From Pseudomonadota bacterium (GTDB lineage: Bacteria; Pseudomonadota; Gammaproteobacteria; Pseudomonadales; Azotimanducaceae), in contig JAQCAK010000070.1 of the NCBI GenBank assembly GCA_027621895.1, forward strand, positions 1 through 7,974: a stretch of DNA of 7,974 nucleotides. The letters are read 5' to 3'. Of the stretch, positions 1-6,925 are shown piece after piece (position 1 is the stretch's first letter; each line of letters starts with the position of its first letter). The translations under genes were made by a program, and so were the position numbers. The notes below the pieces were generated by a model that ran no database searches, was not told the origin of the DNA, and saw only the letters and a program-made list of their open reading frames with translations.

Positions 1-42
1 GCGCTGAATCTTCCCGCAATGCCTGTTTTGTTGATCTGTGCG

Positions 43-2067
43 CTATCCATCGTGGGATTCTAACAGCTCAAGCAGCGCTTCTTCCGAGAGAACCGGTACG
101 CCCAGTTCCTGGGCCCGGGTCAGCTTCGAACCTGCCGCGTCACCCGCGACCACAAAACTTGTCTTGCTGGACACACTGCCAGCCACCTTCGCACCCAGCG
201 CCTGCAGTCGGGTCTTGGCCTCGTTGCGATTCAGCGAGGTCAGGGTTCCCGTCAGCACCCAGGTCTGGCCCGCGAGGGCATCACTGGCGGCATCGTTGCT
301 GATCACTTCCCAGGTAACACCGGACGCAATGAGGTCATCGATCACCCGGTTGTTGTTTTCCTGGTGGAAGAAGGTCGCGATCTTCTCGGCAACAACAGGG
401 CCCACGTCCGGCACCGCCTGCAACTCATCGAGGGTTGCCGAACGCAATGGCGCCATATCCCCGAAATGCCGGGCCAGGTTGCGCGCGGTGGACTCGCCAA
501 CTTCCTGGATGCCAAGCGCATAGATAAAACGTGGCAAGGTGGTCTGGCGACTTTTCGCCAGGGCTTTCAGCAGATTGTTGGCGGATTTCGGTGCCATGCG
601 TTCCAGTCCAACCAGTTGCTCTTCGGTCAGATGAAACAGGTCCGCAGGACTTTCAATCAGGCCATGGTCTACCAGCTGGTTTACCAGCTTGTCACCCAGG
701 CCTTCAATGTCCAGGGCCAACCTGGATGCGAAATGGCGAATGCTTTCCTTGCGCTGCGCGGAACACTGCAGACCACCAGTGCAGCGGGCAATAACTTCAC
801 CTTCCGCCTGGAGAATCTCTGAACCACAGGCAGGACAGGCTTCAGGCAGCGAAATACGCCTGAAACTCGCAGGTCTCTGGTCCTCAACAACACCGACGAC
901 CTTGGGAATGACATCGCCGGCTCGCTGAATAACAACCGTATCGCCAATCACCAGCCCCAGTCGCCCGACCTCATCCATGTTATGCAGCGTGGCATTGCTG
1001 ATAGTGACTCCGCCCACCTTGACCGGTTCCAGCCTTGCGACCGGTGTGATGGCGCCGGTTCGCCCCACCTGGAATTCCACATCCCGCAGAATCGTCACAC
1101 CCTCCTCTGCAGGAAACTTGTGGGCAATCGCCCAGCGGGGTGTGCGAGTCAGGAATCCCAGGGTCTCCTGATCCGCGATGGCATTCACCTTGAAGACAAC
1201 GCCGTCTATCTCGTAATCCAGGGAGGGGCGCTGTTCCAGTAACTGGTGATAAAAGTCGATACAGTCTTCCACACCGGTTCGCATTTCTGTCAGTGGATTG
1301 GTGCGAAGCCCCCAGGTCGCCAGTTGGTCGAGGATTGCCTTCTGGGTATCGGGCATCTCTCCACCCTCTACAAGACCGATGCTGTAGCAGAACATGGTCA
1401 GTGGACGCTTTGCAGTTTCCCTGGAATCCAGCTGTCGCAGTGTACCCGCCGCGGCATTCCTGGGATTGGCGAATACCTTCTGCCCTGCTGCCTCGGCTTC
1501 CTCGTTCATCCTGCTGAATCCGGACCTGGGGAAATAGATTTCGCCCCTGACCTCGAGTCGCTCAGGATAGCCTTTGCCCCGCAGTGTCAGCGGGATAGCT
1601 TCTATGGTGCGAACGTTGGCCGTAATATCCTCTCCGGTCGTGCCATCTCCGCGAGTTGCACCCCTGACCAGCCTGCCACCCTCGTAAAGGAGCGAGACCG
1701 CGACCCCGTCGATCTTGGGTTCACAAACATAGACAATCTCTTTGTCATCACCCAGGCGGCTTCGGACACGACGATCAAAGTCACGCATGTCTTCTTCACC
1801 AAACGCATTGTCCAGCGACAACATCGGCATTTCGTGCTGGACCTGGGTAAAAGCATCGAGCGGTGCAAACCCCACTCGCTGGGTCGGCGATTCAGGGGTG
1901 ATCAGTTCAGGATGGTCTGCTTCGAGTTGTTTCAGAGCCTGAAACAGCCTGTCGAATTCGACGTCACTGATTTCAGGCGTATCCAGGGTGTGGTAGAGAT
2001 AATTGTGGTGATTGATGGCCTCGCGAAGGCGTTCAATCTCTGTCTCGACGTTGTTTGAATCAGTCAT
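43..2067 (-). CDS. ligA: NAD-dependent DNA ligase LigA
   Basis: This enzyme seals nicks between a 3'-OH and a 5'-phosphate in duplex DNA, using NAD+ as AMP donor, in replication and repair. The 674 residues match the usual LigA length (about 670), and all domains are present in order. The N-terminal Ia region (about 1-70) has Tyr25-His26 and Asp35. The nucleotidyltransferase core follows to about 320, with motif K118-I-D-G and Lys118 as the predicted AMP acceptor. The OB fold spans about 321-400. A four-cysteine zinc finger uses C411, C414, C429 and C435. Helix-hairpin-helix repeats run about 445-585 and the BRCT domain about 594-674. The ATG at 2067 fits the family N-terminus, but no good Shine-Dalgarno precedes it. 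The gene starts 46 bp after the zipA stop, so translation may depend on the upstream gene. It is complete and ends with TAG. One oddity is a Phe at residue 38, where E. coli LigA has Tyr35. Confidence 0.98.
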   Translation of the reverse strand: MTDSNNVETEIERLREAINHHNYLYHTLDTPEISDVEFDRLFQALKQLEADHPELITPESPTQRVGFAPLDAFTQVQHEMPMLSLDNAFGEEDMRDFDRRVRSRLGDDKEIVYVCEPKIDGVAVSLLYEGGRLVRGATRGDGTTGEDITANVRTIEAIPLTLRGKGYPERLEVRGEIYFPRSGFSRMNEEAEAAGQKVFANPRNAAAGTLRQLDSRETAKRPLTMFCYSIGLVEGGEMPDTQKAILDQLATWGLRTNPLTEMRTGVEDCIDFYHQLLEQRPSLDYEIDGVVFKVNAIADQETLGFLTRTPRWAIAHKFPAEEGVTILRDVEFQVGRTGAITPVARLEPVKVGGVTISNATLHNMDEVGRLGLVIGDTVVIQRAGDVIPKVVGVVEDQRPASFRRISLPEACPACGSEILQAEGEVIARCTGGLQCSAQRKESIRHFASRLALDIEGLGDKLVNQLVDHGLIESPADLFHLTEEQLVGLERMAPKSANNLLKALAKSRQTTLPRFIYALGIQEVGESTARNLARHFGDMAPLRSATLDELQAVPDVGPVVAEKIATFFHQENNNRVIDDLIASGVTWEVISNDAASDALAGQTWVLTGTLTSLNRNEAKTRLQALGAKVAGSVSSKTSFVVAGDAAGSKLTRAQELGVPVLSEEALLELLESHDG

Positions 2068-2113
2068 GATAGCGAAGGAACAGCATCAGCGAACAACCAC
2101 CCGATGCAATTCC

Positions 2114-3157
2114 CTAGGCCGAATGACGGAACTGAAATTCGCGCACGGACTGCCGGCAGTATTCGATCGTCTGGGGGGTCATGACACTGCGCGTTTCATC
2201 CCGGAGTTCCCCATCGAGATCAAGCGCAATACGATCCGCGACCGCGAGCATTTCGTCGAGCACGGTCATGGGATCGGCGAGTTCATGGACGCGCATGAAC
2301 AGGGTAACGCCAGGGCTGGAAAAGGTATCCATGCGAGCGGGTTCAAAGGTGCCCGGTTCCACCGCATTGGCAAGACTGAACATGGGCTCGCCGTCTTCCT
2401 GAAGACGATGGAAGATATTCATCTCGCCAAAGGTCATACCCGCATCAAGCAGTATCTCCATCAGTCGCTGGCCAGGAAACGGTTCGGACAGTGCCAGCAC
2501 GTTGATCACGACAAATTTTTCCGGCTTCCGGGTCGAGGCTTTGCCCGCCTCCTGCTTACGTGACGAGGTTCCCTGCCGACTGCCGCTTTCTTCACGTCTG
2601 TCAGCCCTGGTTTCCTGTGCGGTTGCCGGTTTACGCGCGGGCGGCGCCTTGCCGGGCGAGCCGCTGGACGCAGGCGTGGTCTGGCTGTTTGTTGCGGGCG
2701 TGGTTGGCCGGGCTTTTGCTGTTGGTACCCTTTCCGCGACGATGCCCGTGGCGACCGAACGCGCGGGTTCCGGGTCTGTCGCCCTGATACGCGGCAGTTC
2801 GACAGATTCCATGAGCATGGGGACATCCTCGTCTGCCGGCTGGCTGGCTTTGTTGGACTGAACGCTATCCGGACGGGATGCCTGCTGCTGGACCGGTCTG
2901 GAAGGTTCTTGATCCTCAGCGGCGGGTCGATCCACACGGATGACCCTGGCACCGCCGTTAGGCAGTTCTGCCTTCAGCAGATTCAGTACATCTTCATCCT
3001 CATCGGTGACTTCCCCGGGCTTGCTCAGGAAAGACTTGTCCAGTTTCATCTTGATTTCATTCTGGCTGGCTCGCATGCGCAGATAGCCATGCAGCAGGAC
3101 ACCGATCACGAAGATCGGTCCCAGGATCAGCAGCCATTGTCTCAGATCAAATTCCAC
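2114..3157 (-). CDS. zipA: Cell division protein ZipA
   Basis: ZipA is an inner-membrane protein that tethers and stabilises the FtsZ ring early in division. The sequence shows the standard ZipA plan. A very short N-terminus is followed by one membrane helix (about residues 9-26) and a basic juxtamembrane stretch. Then comes a long low-complexity linker (about 45-212) rich in Ala, Pro, Ser, Thr and Arg. The C-terminal FtsZ-binding domain (about 213-345) contains the recognisable blocks GEMNIFHR, FSLANAVEPGTF and SPGVTLFM, and the late MTPQ motif. The length of 347 is close to the E. coli protein (about 330). The start is GTG at 3157, supported by GGGAG seven bases upstream. An ATG at 3176 is out of frame and cannot be used. 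The linker is less Gln/Pro-rich and more charged than in enteric ZipA, as expected for a poorly conserved spacer. The gene lies between smc and ligA on the same strand and is probably co-transcribed with them. Confidence 0.96.
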   Translation of the reverse strand: MEFDLRQWLLILGPIFVIGVLLHGYLRMRASQNEIKMKLDKSFLSKPGEVTDEDEDVLNLLKAELPNGGARVIRVDRPAAEDQEPSRPVQQQASRPDSVQSNKASQPADEDVPMLMESVELPRIRATDPEPARSVATGIVAERVPTAKARPTTPATNSQTTPASSGSPGKAPPARKPATAQETRADRREESGSRQGTSSRKQEAGKASTRKPEKFVVINVLALSEPFPGQRLMEILLDAGMTFGEMNIFHRLQEDGEPMFSLANAVEPGTFEPARMDTFSSPGVTLFMRVHELADPMTVLDEMLAVADRIALDLDGELRDETRSVMTPQTIEYCRQSVREFQFRHSA

Positions 3158-3164
3158 AGCCTGT

Positions 3165-3169
3165 CTCCC
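3165..3169 (-). promoter_or_regulatory. Ribosome binding site of zipA (decides a GTG start)
   Basis: On the minus strand GGGAG lies seven bases before the GTG at 3157. This spacing, together with the ZipA-like residues that follow immediately, supports the GTG as the true start. The out-of-frame ATG at 3176 lies upstream of this site. Confidence 0.7.
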
Positions 3170-3180
3170 AGCCCATGTTA

Positions 3181-3230
3181 CTCGAGCTTAAGTTCCTCGA
3201 GCTTAGGTTTCTCGAGCTTAAGTTCCTCGA
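3181..3230. repeat. 15-bp tandem repeat (3.3 copies) between smc and zipA
   Basis: Three full units lie at 3181-3195, 3196-3210 and 3211-3225, followed by a partial copy (CTCGA) at 3226-3230. Units 1 and 3 are identical (CTCGAGCTTAAGTTC), and unit 2 differs at two bases. Each unit contains two palindromic hexamers: CTCGAG, and CTTAAG (CTTAGG in unit 2). Neighbouring CTCGAG blocks could pair as 6-bp stems across 9-base loops in either DNA strand or in the smc-zipA mRNA. The array starts 12 bases upstream of the zipA Shine-Dalgarno, so RNA structure here could influence zipA translation; that part is inference. No T-tract follows, so it is not a typical intrinsic terminator. Copy number may vary between strains by slippage. 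Confidence 0.9.
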
Positions 3231-3253
3231 TGGTCTTTGCGCGCCAGTAATGC

Positions 3254-6200
3254 CTAAACTGACGCCATTGCTACTGCTTCGTCCACATCCACAGAGACGA
3301 GTCTTGATACACCTGCTTCATGCATGGTCACACCCATTAACTGCTCGCCCATTTCCATCGCAACCTTGTTGTGCGTGATGAAAATAAACTGCACGGTCCT
3401 GGACATCTCTTTAACCATGTTGGTGTAGCGAACCACGTTGGCATCATCCAGTGGTGCGTCCACCTCATCCAGCAGACAGAATGGCGCTGGATTAAGACTG
3501 AAAATGGAGAAAACCAGCGCGATCGCGGTCAGGGCTTTCTCTCCACCGGACAGCAGGTGAATGCTTGAATTCCGCTTGCCGGGTGGCCTTGCCATGATGC
3601 TGACGCCGGTATCGAGCAGGTCTTCCCCGGTCATTTCCAGGTAAGCGTGCCCACCGCCGAACAGTTTCGGGAACAGCTGCTGCAGCTTGGCGTTCACCTT
3701 GTCAAAAGTCTCTTTAAAGCGGGTTCGCGTCTCGATATCGATCTTGCGGATCGCGTTCTCTAGAGTAGTCAGCGCATTCACCAGGTCTTCATTCTGGGCA
3801 TCAAGGTACTGCTTGCGCTCTGACTGGACCTTGAATTCATCAATGGCCGCCAGGTTAATGGCGCCCAGGCGCTGAATACGGTTGGCAACCCGGTTCAGTT
3901 TTTCTTCCCAGTCGGCTTCATTGGCTTCCTCTGACAGCCGTTCGATCACCTGTTCCAGATCCTGTTTGTCTTCAACCAGCTGCTCGTTGATCGTTGAGGA
4001 ACGTACCTCCAGGGTCTGACGTTCCAGCCTGACTTTCTCAAGGCTGGCACGTATCGTGTCGATCTGCTCTTCTGCGGCAGCACGATTCTGTTCGAGTTCA
4101 CGAATCTGGTGCTCCACAGATTCAGCGCGCTGCCTGACACCGGCGAGCTGGTTTTCAACCGCCAGGCGTTTCTCGAGCTGCTGTTCCAGTTCGACTTTCA
4201 ACTGCCCCTGGGGCTCTTCACTGGAGCGGATACTTTCCTGCAGACTGTCACGTCGATTAACCAGGATTTCCTGCTGCTCACCCAACCGCTCCATGGCATG
4301 GGTTGTGCCTTCGATCTGGGAACTCAGGGACTGAACCCGCAGCGCCAGCTGGTGCGCAGCATCGCTGTCGCTCCGGGCTTTCTGCCGGGCTTCCGTCAGT
4401 TGCAGGGTAATGGATTCACGGCGCTTGACCAGCGAATCCCGGACCTGGGTGTCGTTTTCCATGGCATCCATTGCCAGTTGCAGCGCATTACGCGTACCCC
4501 GCAAGGCTTCCTGGTCACCGTCGAGTTCTTCGATGGCTTCTGATATTTCACGGTTCGCCCGTTCAAGATCGTTTCTGATCTGTTCCGCCTGCACCCGCTT
4601 CGCACCCAGCTGGGCACGGGTTTCGCCAAACGCCCGTTGCTGTTCGGCCAGTCGTCGCTGCTGGGCATCCCGCTCTGTCTCTGCCTGCGCCAAAACAGCC
4701 ATGCCGGATTCCAGTTCATCTGTCAGCTGCTCGACCTCGGATTTCAGGATATCGATCTGCCCGGTCAGCCTGACCAGTTCCTGCTGGCGCTTGATCACGC
4801 CGGCCTCTGCATCCTGGTCACGGGCGACCCGCAGCCAGTTGCGACCCAGCCAGATGCCGTCGGGAGTTACCACGGATTCACCTTCAGCCAGCTGACTGCG
4901 CAGCGCCATGGCAGCACCCAGGTCAGGGGCCGTTCTGATTCCCTTGAGCAGGGTATAAGTGGAAGTGTCACCTGATACTTTTGCCAGCAACGAATCCCCC
5001 CCCAGGTTCGTTGGGGTCGATTCGACACCCGTGACAAAATTCAGGTGACCCTTCCCGAAGTCACCCAGCAGCGAGGAAAGTGCGTCAATACCGTCGACGC
5101 AGACCGCCTGAAGATAGTCACCCAGCACGGTTTCCACGGCGATATCCCAGCCGTCTTCAACTTTCAGGTTTTCAGCAAGTCGACCACGCCCACCCAGACC
5201 GTGCCTTTCCAGCCATTCCACCTCGGCGTCGTCCTGCTGGCCCAGTGCTGCCTGCTGCAGGGCTTCAAGGGACGCAAACCGACCACTCAGGGTCTGCAGT
5301 TCGCTGCGACTGGTATCCAGCTGCTGGGTTAATTCCTTGTTCTGCTGGCGCTGTGCATCGATGGTGTCTGCCAGGGCAGTCATCTCGATATTGATGCGTT
5401 CCAGCTGCGTTTCCTGGGTTTCGAGCATCTCTTCCAGGGGGCCGATTTCCTGCTCGGCAGTGTCCGCGCCCAGCCGCTCTACCTCCTTGCGAAGCATCTG
5501 AATTCGGGAATTGACCCGTTCAATGGCTTTCTCGAGGCCATCAATGCGAGACTGCTGAACCTCGCCCTGCTGCCGAGTTTCAGCAGCTTTCTGGTTAAAC
5601 TGGTCCCACTCTTCCTGCCAGCCCTGCATGGCAGCCTCGGCGGCGATCAACCGTTCGGCTGATTCCCGCTCCAGGGAACTCATCTGTTCCTGCTGGGGTG
5701 CCGTGGCCTCAAGCTCCTCGCGGAAGCGCGTCAACTGGGCTTCATCAGCGGCAATATCGGCGCGGACCTTCTGGTAGTTTTCCTGAACCTGCTCCAGGTC
5801 GGCCTTCAACTGCCGGGTGCGTTCATTCTGGAACTGGATGCTGTCTTCGATGCGGGCGATTTCCGTTCCGTGATCGTAGTATCGTTTCTGGACCTCGTTG
5901 AGTTCATCGGACAGCTCAACCAGACTGGCGCGCCGGGTTTCAATCTCGGCCTCGATGTGTCGCTCATCAGCAACACGGGCGTCCTGCTCAATCGTGAGGC
6001 GATTAATCTCCTCGTCTTTCGCCTTGATCTGCGTATTGAGGGCCTGCCACTTCAGGGCATGCAGACCTGCCCGGAGCTCACGCTCCTCGGCTTTCAGTTC
6101 GGTATAGCGCTCCGCTGCTCGCGCCTGGCGCTCAAGTCGCTCCAGCTGGCGCTCCAGCTCTTCGCGCAGATCATTGAGTCGATCCAGGTTGTCCTTGGTA

Positions 6201-6757
6201 TGACGAATCCTGCGCTCGGTTTCCTTGCGACGCTCTTTATACTTGGAGATACCGGCGGCTTCTTCCAGGTAGGAACGCAGATCTTCCGGCTTCGCCTCAA
6301 TCAGGTCACTGATCATGCCCTGTTCGATAATCGAGTAGCTGCGGGGGCCAAGCCCGGTGCCAAGGAACAGATCGGTGATATCTTTCCGGCGACACTTCAC
6401 GTTGTTCAGGAAGTAGTTGGACTGGCCATCCCGGGAGACCTGACGTTTAACAGAGATCTCGGCATAGGCCGCATACTCGCCGGTCAGTCGACCTTCCGCA
6501 TTATCGAACATGAGCTCGATGCTTGCCTGCCCCACCGGTTTGCGGGTGTTGGACCCATTGAAGATCACGTCCGTCATGGATTCGCCGCGCAGCGTCTTGG
6601 CCGACGACTCGCCCATTACCCAGCGTACCGCGTCAATGATATTGGACTTGCCACACCCGTTAGGGCCGACAACGGCACAAAGATTTGAGGGGAAAGGGAC
6701 TGTTGTAGGATCTACAAAGGATTTGAAACCAGCGAGCTTAATTGCCTGCAATCGCAT
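3254..6757 (-). CDS. smc: Chromosome segregation ATPase SMC
   Basis: SMC is the ATPase subunit of the bacterial SMC-ScpAB condensin, which organises and helps segregate the nucleoid. The 1167 residues are the full family length, and the architecture is complete. The N-terminal head has a Walker A motif GPNGCGKS (31-38, Lys37) and a Q-loop Gln146. A first coiled-coil arm, rich in Glu, Gln and Arg, spans about 170-505. The globular hinge spans about 515-650. The second coiled-coil arm runs to about 1010. The C-terminal head has the ABC signature LSGGE (1069-1073) and Walker B FCLLDEVDAPLDD (1093-1105, with Asp1097 and catalytic Glu1098), and the H-loop lies in FITHNK. The ATG at 6757 is preceded by GGAGTAAAGG, with AAGG six bases upstream of the start. 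The gene heads the likely smc-zipA-ligA operon. No scpA or scpB lies in the window. A run of eight G sits in the hinge codons (4996-5003) but the frame is intact. Confidence 0.98.
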   Translation of the reverse strand: MRLQAIKLAGFKSFVDPTTVPFPSNLCAVVGPNGCGKSNIIDAVRWVMGESSAKTLRGESMTDVIFNGSNTRKPVGQASIELMFDNAEGRLTGEYAAYAEISVKRQVSRDGQSNYFLNNVKCRRKDITDLFLGTGLGPRSYSIIEQGMISDLIEAKPEDLRSYLEEAAGISKYKERRKETERRIRHTKDNLDRLNDLREELERQLERLERQARAAERYTELKAEERELRAGLHALKWQALNTQIKAKDEEINRLTIEQDARVADERHIEAEIETRRASLVELSDELNEVQKRYYDHGTEIARIEDSIQFQNERTRQLKADLEQVQENYQKVRADIAADEAQLTRFREELEATAPQQEQMSSLERESAERLIAAEAAMQGWQEEWDQFNQKAAETRQQGEVQQSRIDGLEKAIERVNSRIQMLRKEVERLGADTAEQEIGPLEEMLETQETQLERINIEMTALADTIDAQRQQNKELTQQLDTSRSELQTLSGRFASLEALQQAALGQQDDAEVEWLERHGLGGRGRLAENLKVEDGWDIAVETVLGDYLQAVCVDGIDALSSLLGDFGKGHLNFVTGVESTPTNLGGDSLLAKVSGDTSTYTLLKGIRTAPDLGAAMALRSQLAEGESVVTPDGIWLGRNWLRVARDQDAEAGVIKRQQELVRLTGQIDILKSEVEQLTDELESGMAVLAQAETERDAQQRRLAEQQRAFGETRAQLGAKRVQAEQIRNDLERANREISEAIEELDGDQEALRGTRNALQLAMDAMENDTQVRDSLVKRRESITLQLTEARQKARSDSDAAHQLALRVQSLSSQIEGTTHAMERLGEQQEILVNRRDSLQESIRSSEEPQGQLKVELEQQLEKRLAVENQLAGVRQRAESVEHQIRELEQNRAAAEEQIDTIRASLEKVRLERQTLEVRSSTINEQLVEDKQDLEQVIERLSEEANEADWEEKLNRVANRIQRLGAINLAAIDEFKVQSERKQYLDAQNEDLVNALTTLENAIRKIDIETRTRFKETFDKVNAKLQQLFPKLFGGGHAYLEMTGEDLLDTGVSIMARPPGKRNSSIHLLSGGEKALTAIALVFSIFSLNPAPFCLLDEVDAPLDDANVVRYTNMVKEMSRTVQFIFITHNKVAMEMGEQLMGVTMHEAGVSRLVSVDVDEAVAMASV

Positions 6758-6763
6758 ATGATG

Positions 6764-6773
6764 CCTTTACTCC
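6764..6773 (-). promoter_or_regulatory. Ribosome binding site of smc
   Basis: Read on the minus strand this is GGAGTAAAGG, six bases before the ATG at 6757. The proximal AAAGG has the best spacing; the GGAG part would be 12 bases away. It supports the chosen start, which also gives the canonical N-terminus of the SMC family. Confidence 0.65.
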
Positions 6774-6782
6774 AAAACACCC

Positions 6783-6802
6783 GTGCGCGCAGCCCGGCGC
6801 AC
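6783..6802. repeat. GC-rich inverted repeat in the smc leader
   Basis: GTGCGC at 6783-6788 and GCGCAC at 6797-6802 are perfect reverse complements around an 8-base loop. The next bases form a separate palindrome, CACCGGTG (6802-6809). If smc is transcribed from the candidate promoter near 6822-6829, this hairpin would lie in its 5' untranslated leader, about 10 bases upstream of the ribosome binding site. It could also be a protein-binding operator. Neither role is demonstrated. Confidence 0.4.
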
Positions 6803-6821
6803 ACCGGTGGAAAACCCATAG

Positions 6822-6829
6822 TTTATAAA
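6822..6829. promoter_or_regulatory. Candidate divergent promoter core (palindromic TTTATAAA)
   Basis: TTTATAAA reads the same on both strands, so it offers TATAAA (5 of 6 to the sigma-70 -10 consensus) towards smc on the minus strand and towards the hydrolase on the plus strand. It is the most AT-rich spot in the 168-bp gap between the two genes. Neither direction has a convincing -35 box at 16-18 bp; the minus side offers only a 3-of-6 match (ACTACA). Predicted leaders would be about 57 bases for smc and about 90 for the hydrolase. This is a sequence-only inference. Confidence 0.35.
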
Positions 6830-6883
6830 AATTGAACGTCGGACTGTAGTCATTCTTGTGGTTTTCAACGAAATAAATTGGCC

Positions 6884-6923
6884 GGAGGGTCAGGTCTTGA
6901 ACACACAACAGCTGATTATGTGA
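6884..6923 (+). other. Possible 8-codon leader ORF with strong Shine-Dalgarno
   Basis: GGAGGG at 6884-6889 is the best ribosome binding site upstream of the hydrolase, but it is over 30 bases from any plausible hydrolase start. Seven bases after it a TTG (6897-6899) opens a short frame with peptide MNTQQLIM, ending at TGA (6921-6923). That stop overlaps an in-frame hydrolase GTG (6920-6922) as GTGA and lies two bases before the hydrolase ATG (6926). This is the classic geometry for translational coupling. A peptide this short may be chance, and a TTG start is weak. The alternative is that the Shine-Dalgarno is fortuitous, or that the hydrolase starts elsewhere. Confidence 0.25.
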
Positions 6924-6925
6924 CC

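Noticed and set aside
1246..2058. A 270-codon plus-strand open frame antisense to ligA
   Set aside because: It lies wholly opposite a complete, unmistakable LigA coding region, its protein shows no recognisable domain, and long antisense frames are expected in GC-rich genes.
2068..2113. Possible hairpin or promoter in the 46-bp zipA-ligA gap
   Set aside because: Only a 5-bp stem (GCATC/GATGC) with a 15-base loop can be drawn, and no promoter-like hexamers are seen. The gap is best read as a simple intra-operon spacer.
2012..2563. A 183-codon plus-strand frame across the ligA start and the zipA C-terminal domain
   Set aside because: It overlaps two well-supported minus-strand genes and has no identifiable domain.
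5870..6688. A 272-codon plus-strand open frame antisense to the smc N-terminal region
   Set aside because: It mirrors the conserved SMC head and first coiled coil. The composition of the predicted protein reflects reverse-complemented SMC codons and no family is recognisable.
6832..6837. TTGAAC as a plus-strand -35 box for the hydrolase
   Set aside because: At 16-18 bp spacing there is no acceptable -10 hexamer (the bases near 6854-6860 do not resemble TATAAT).
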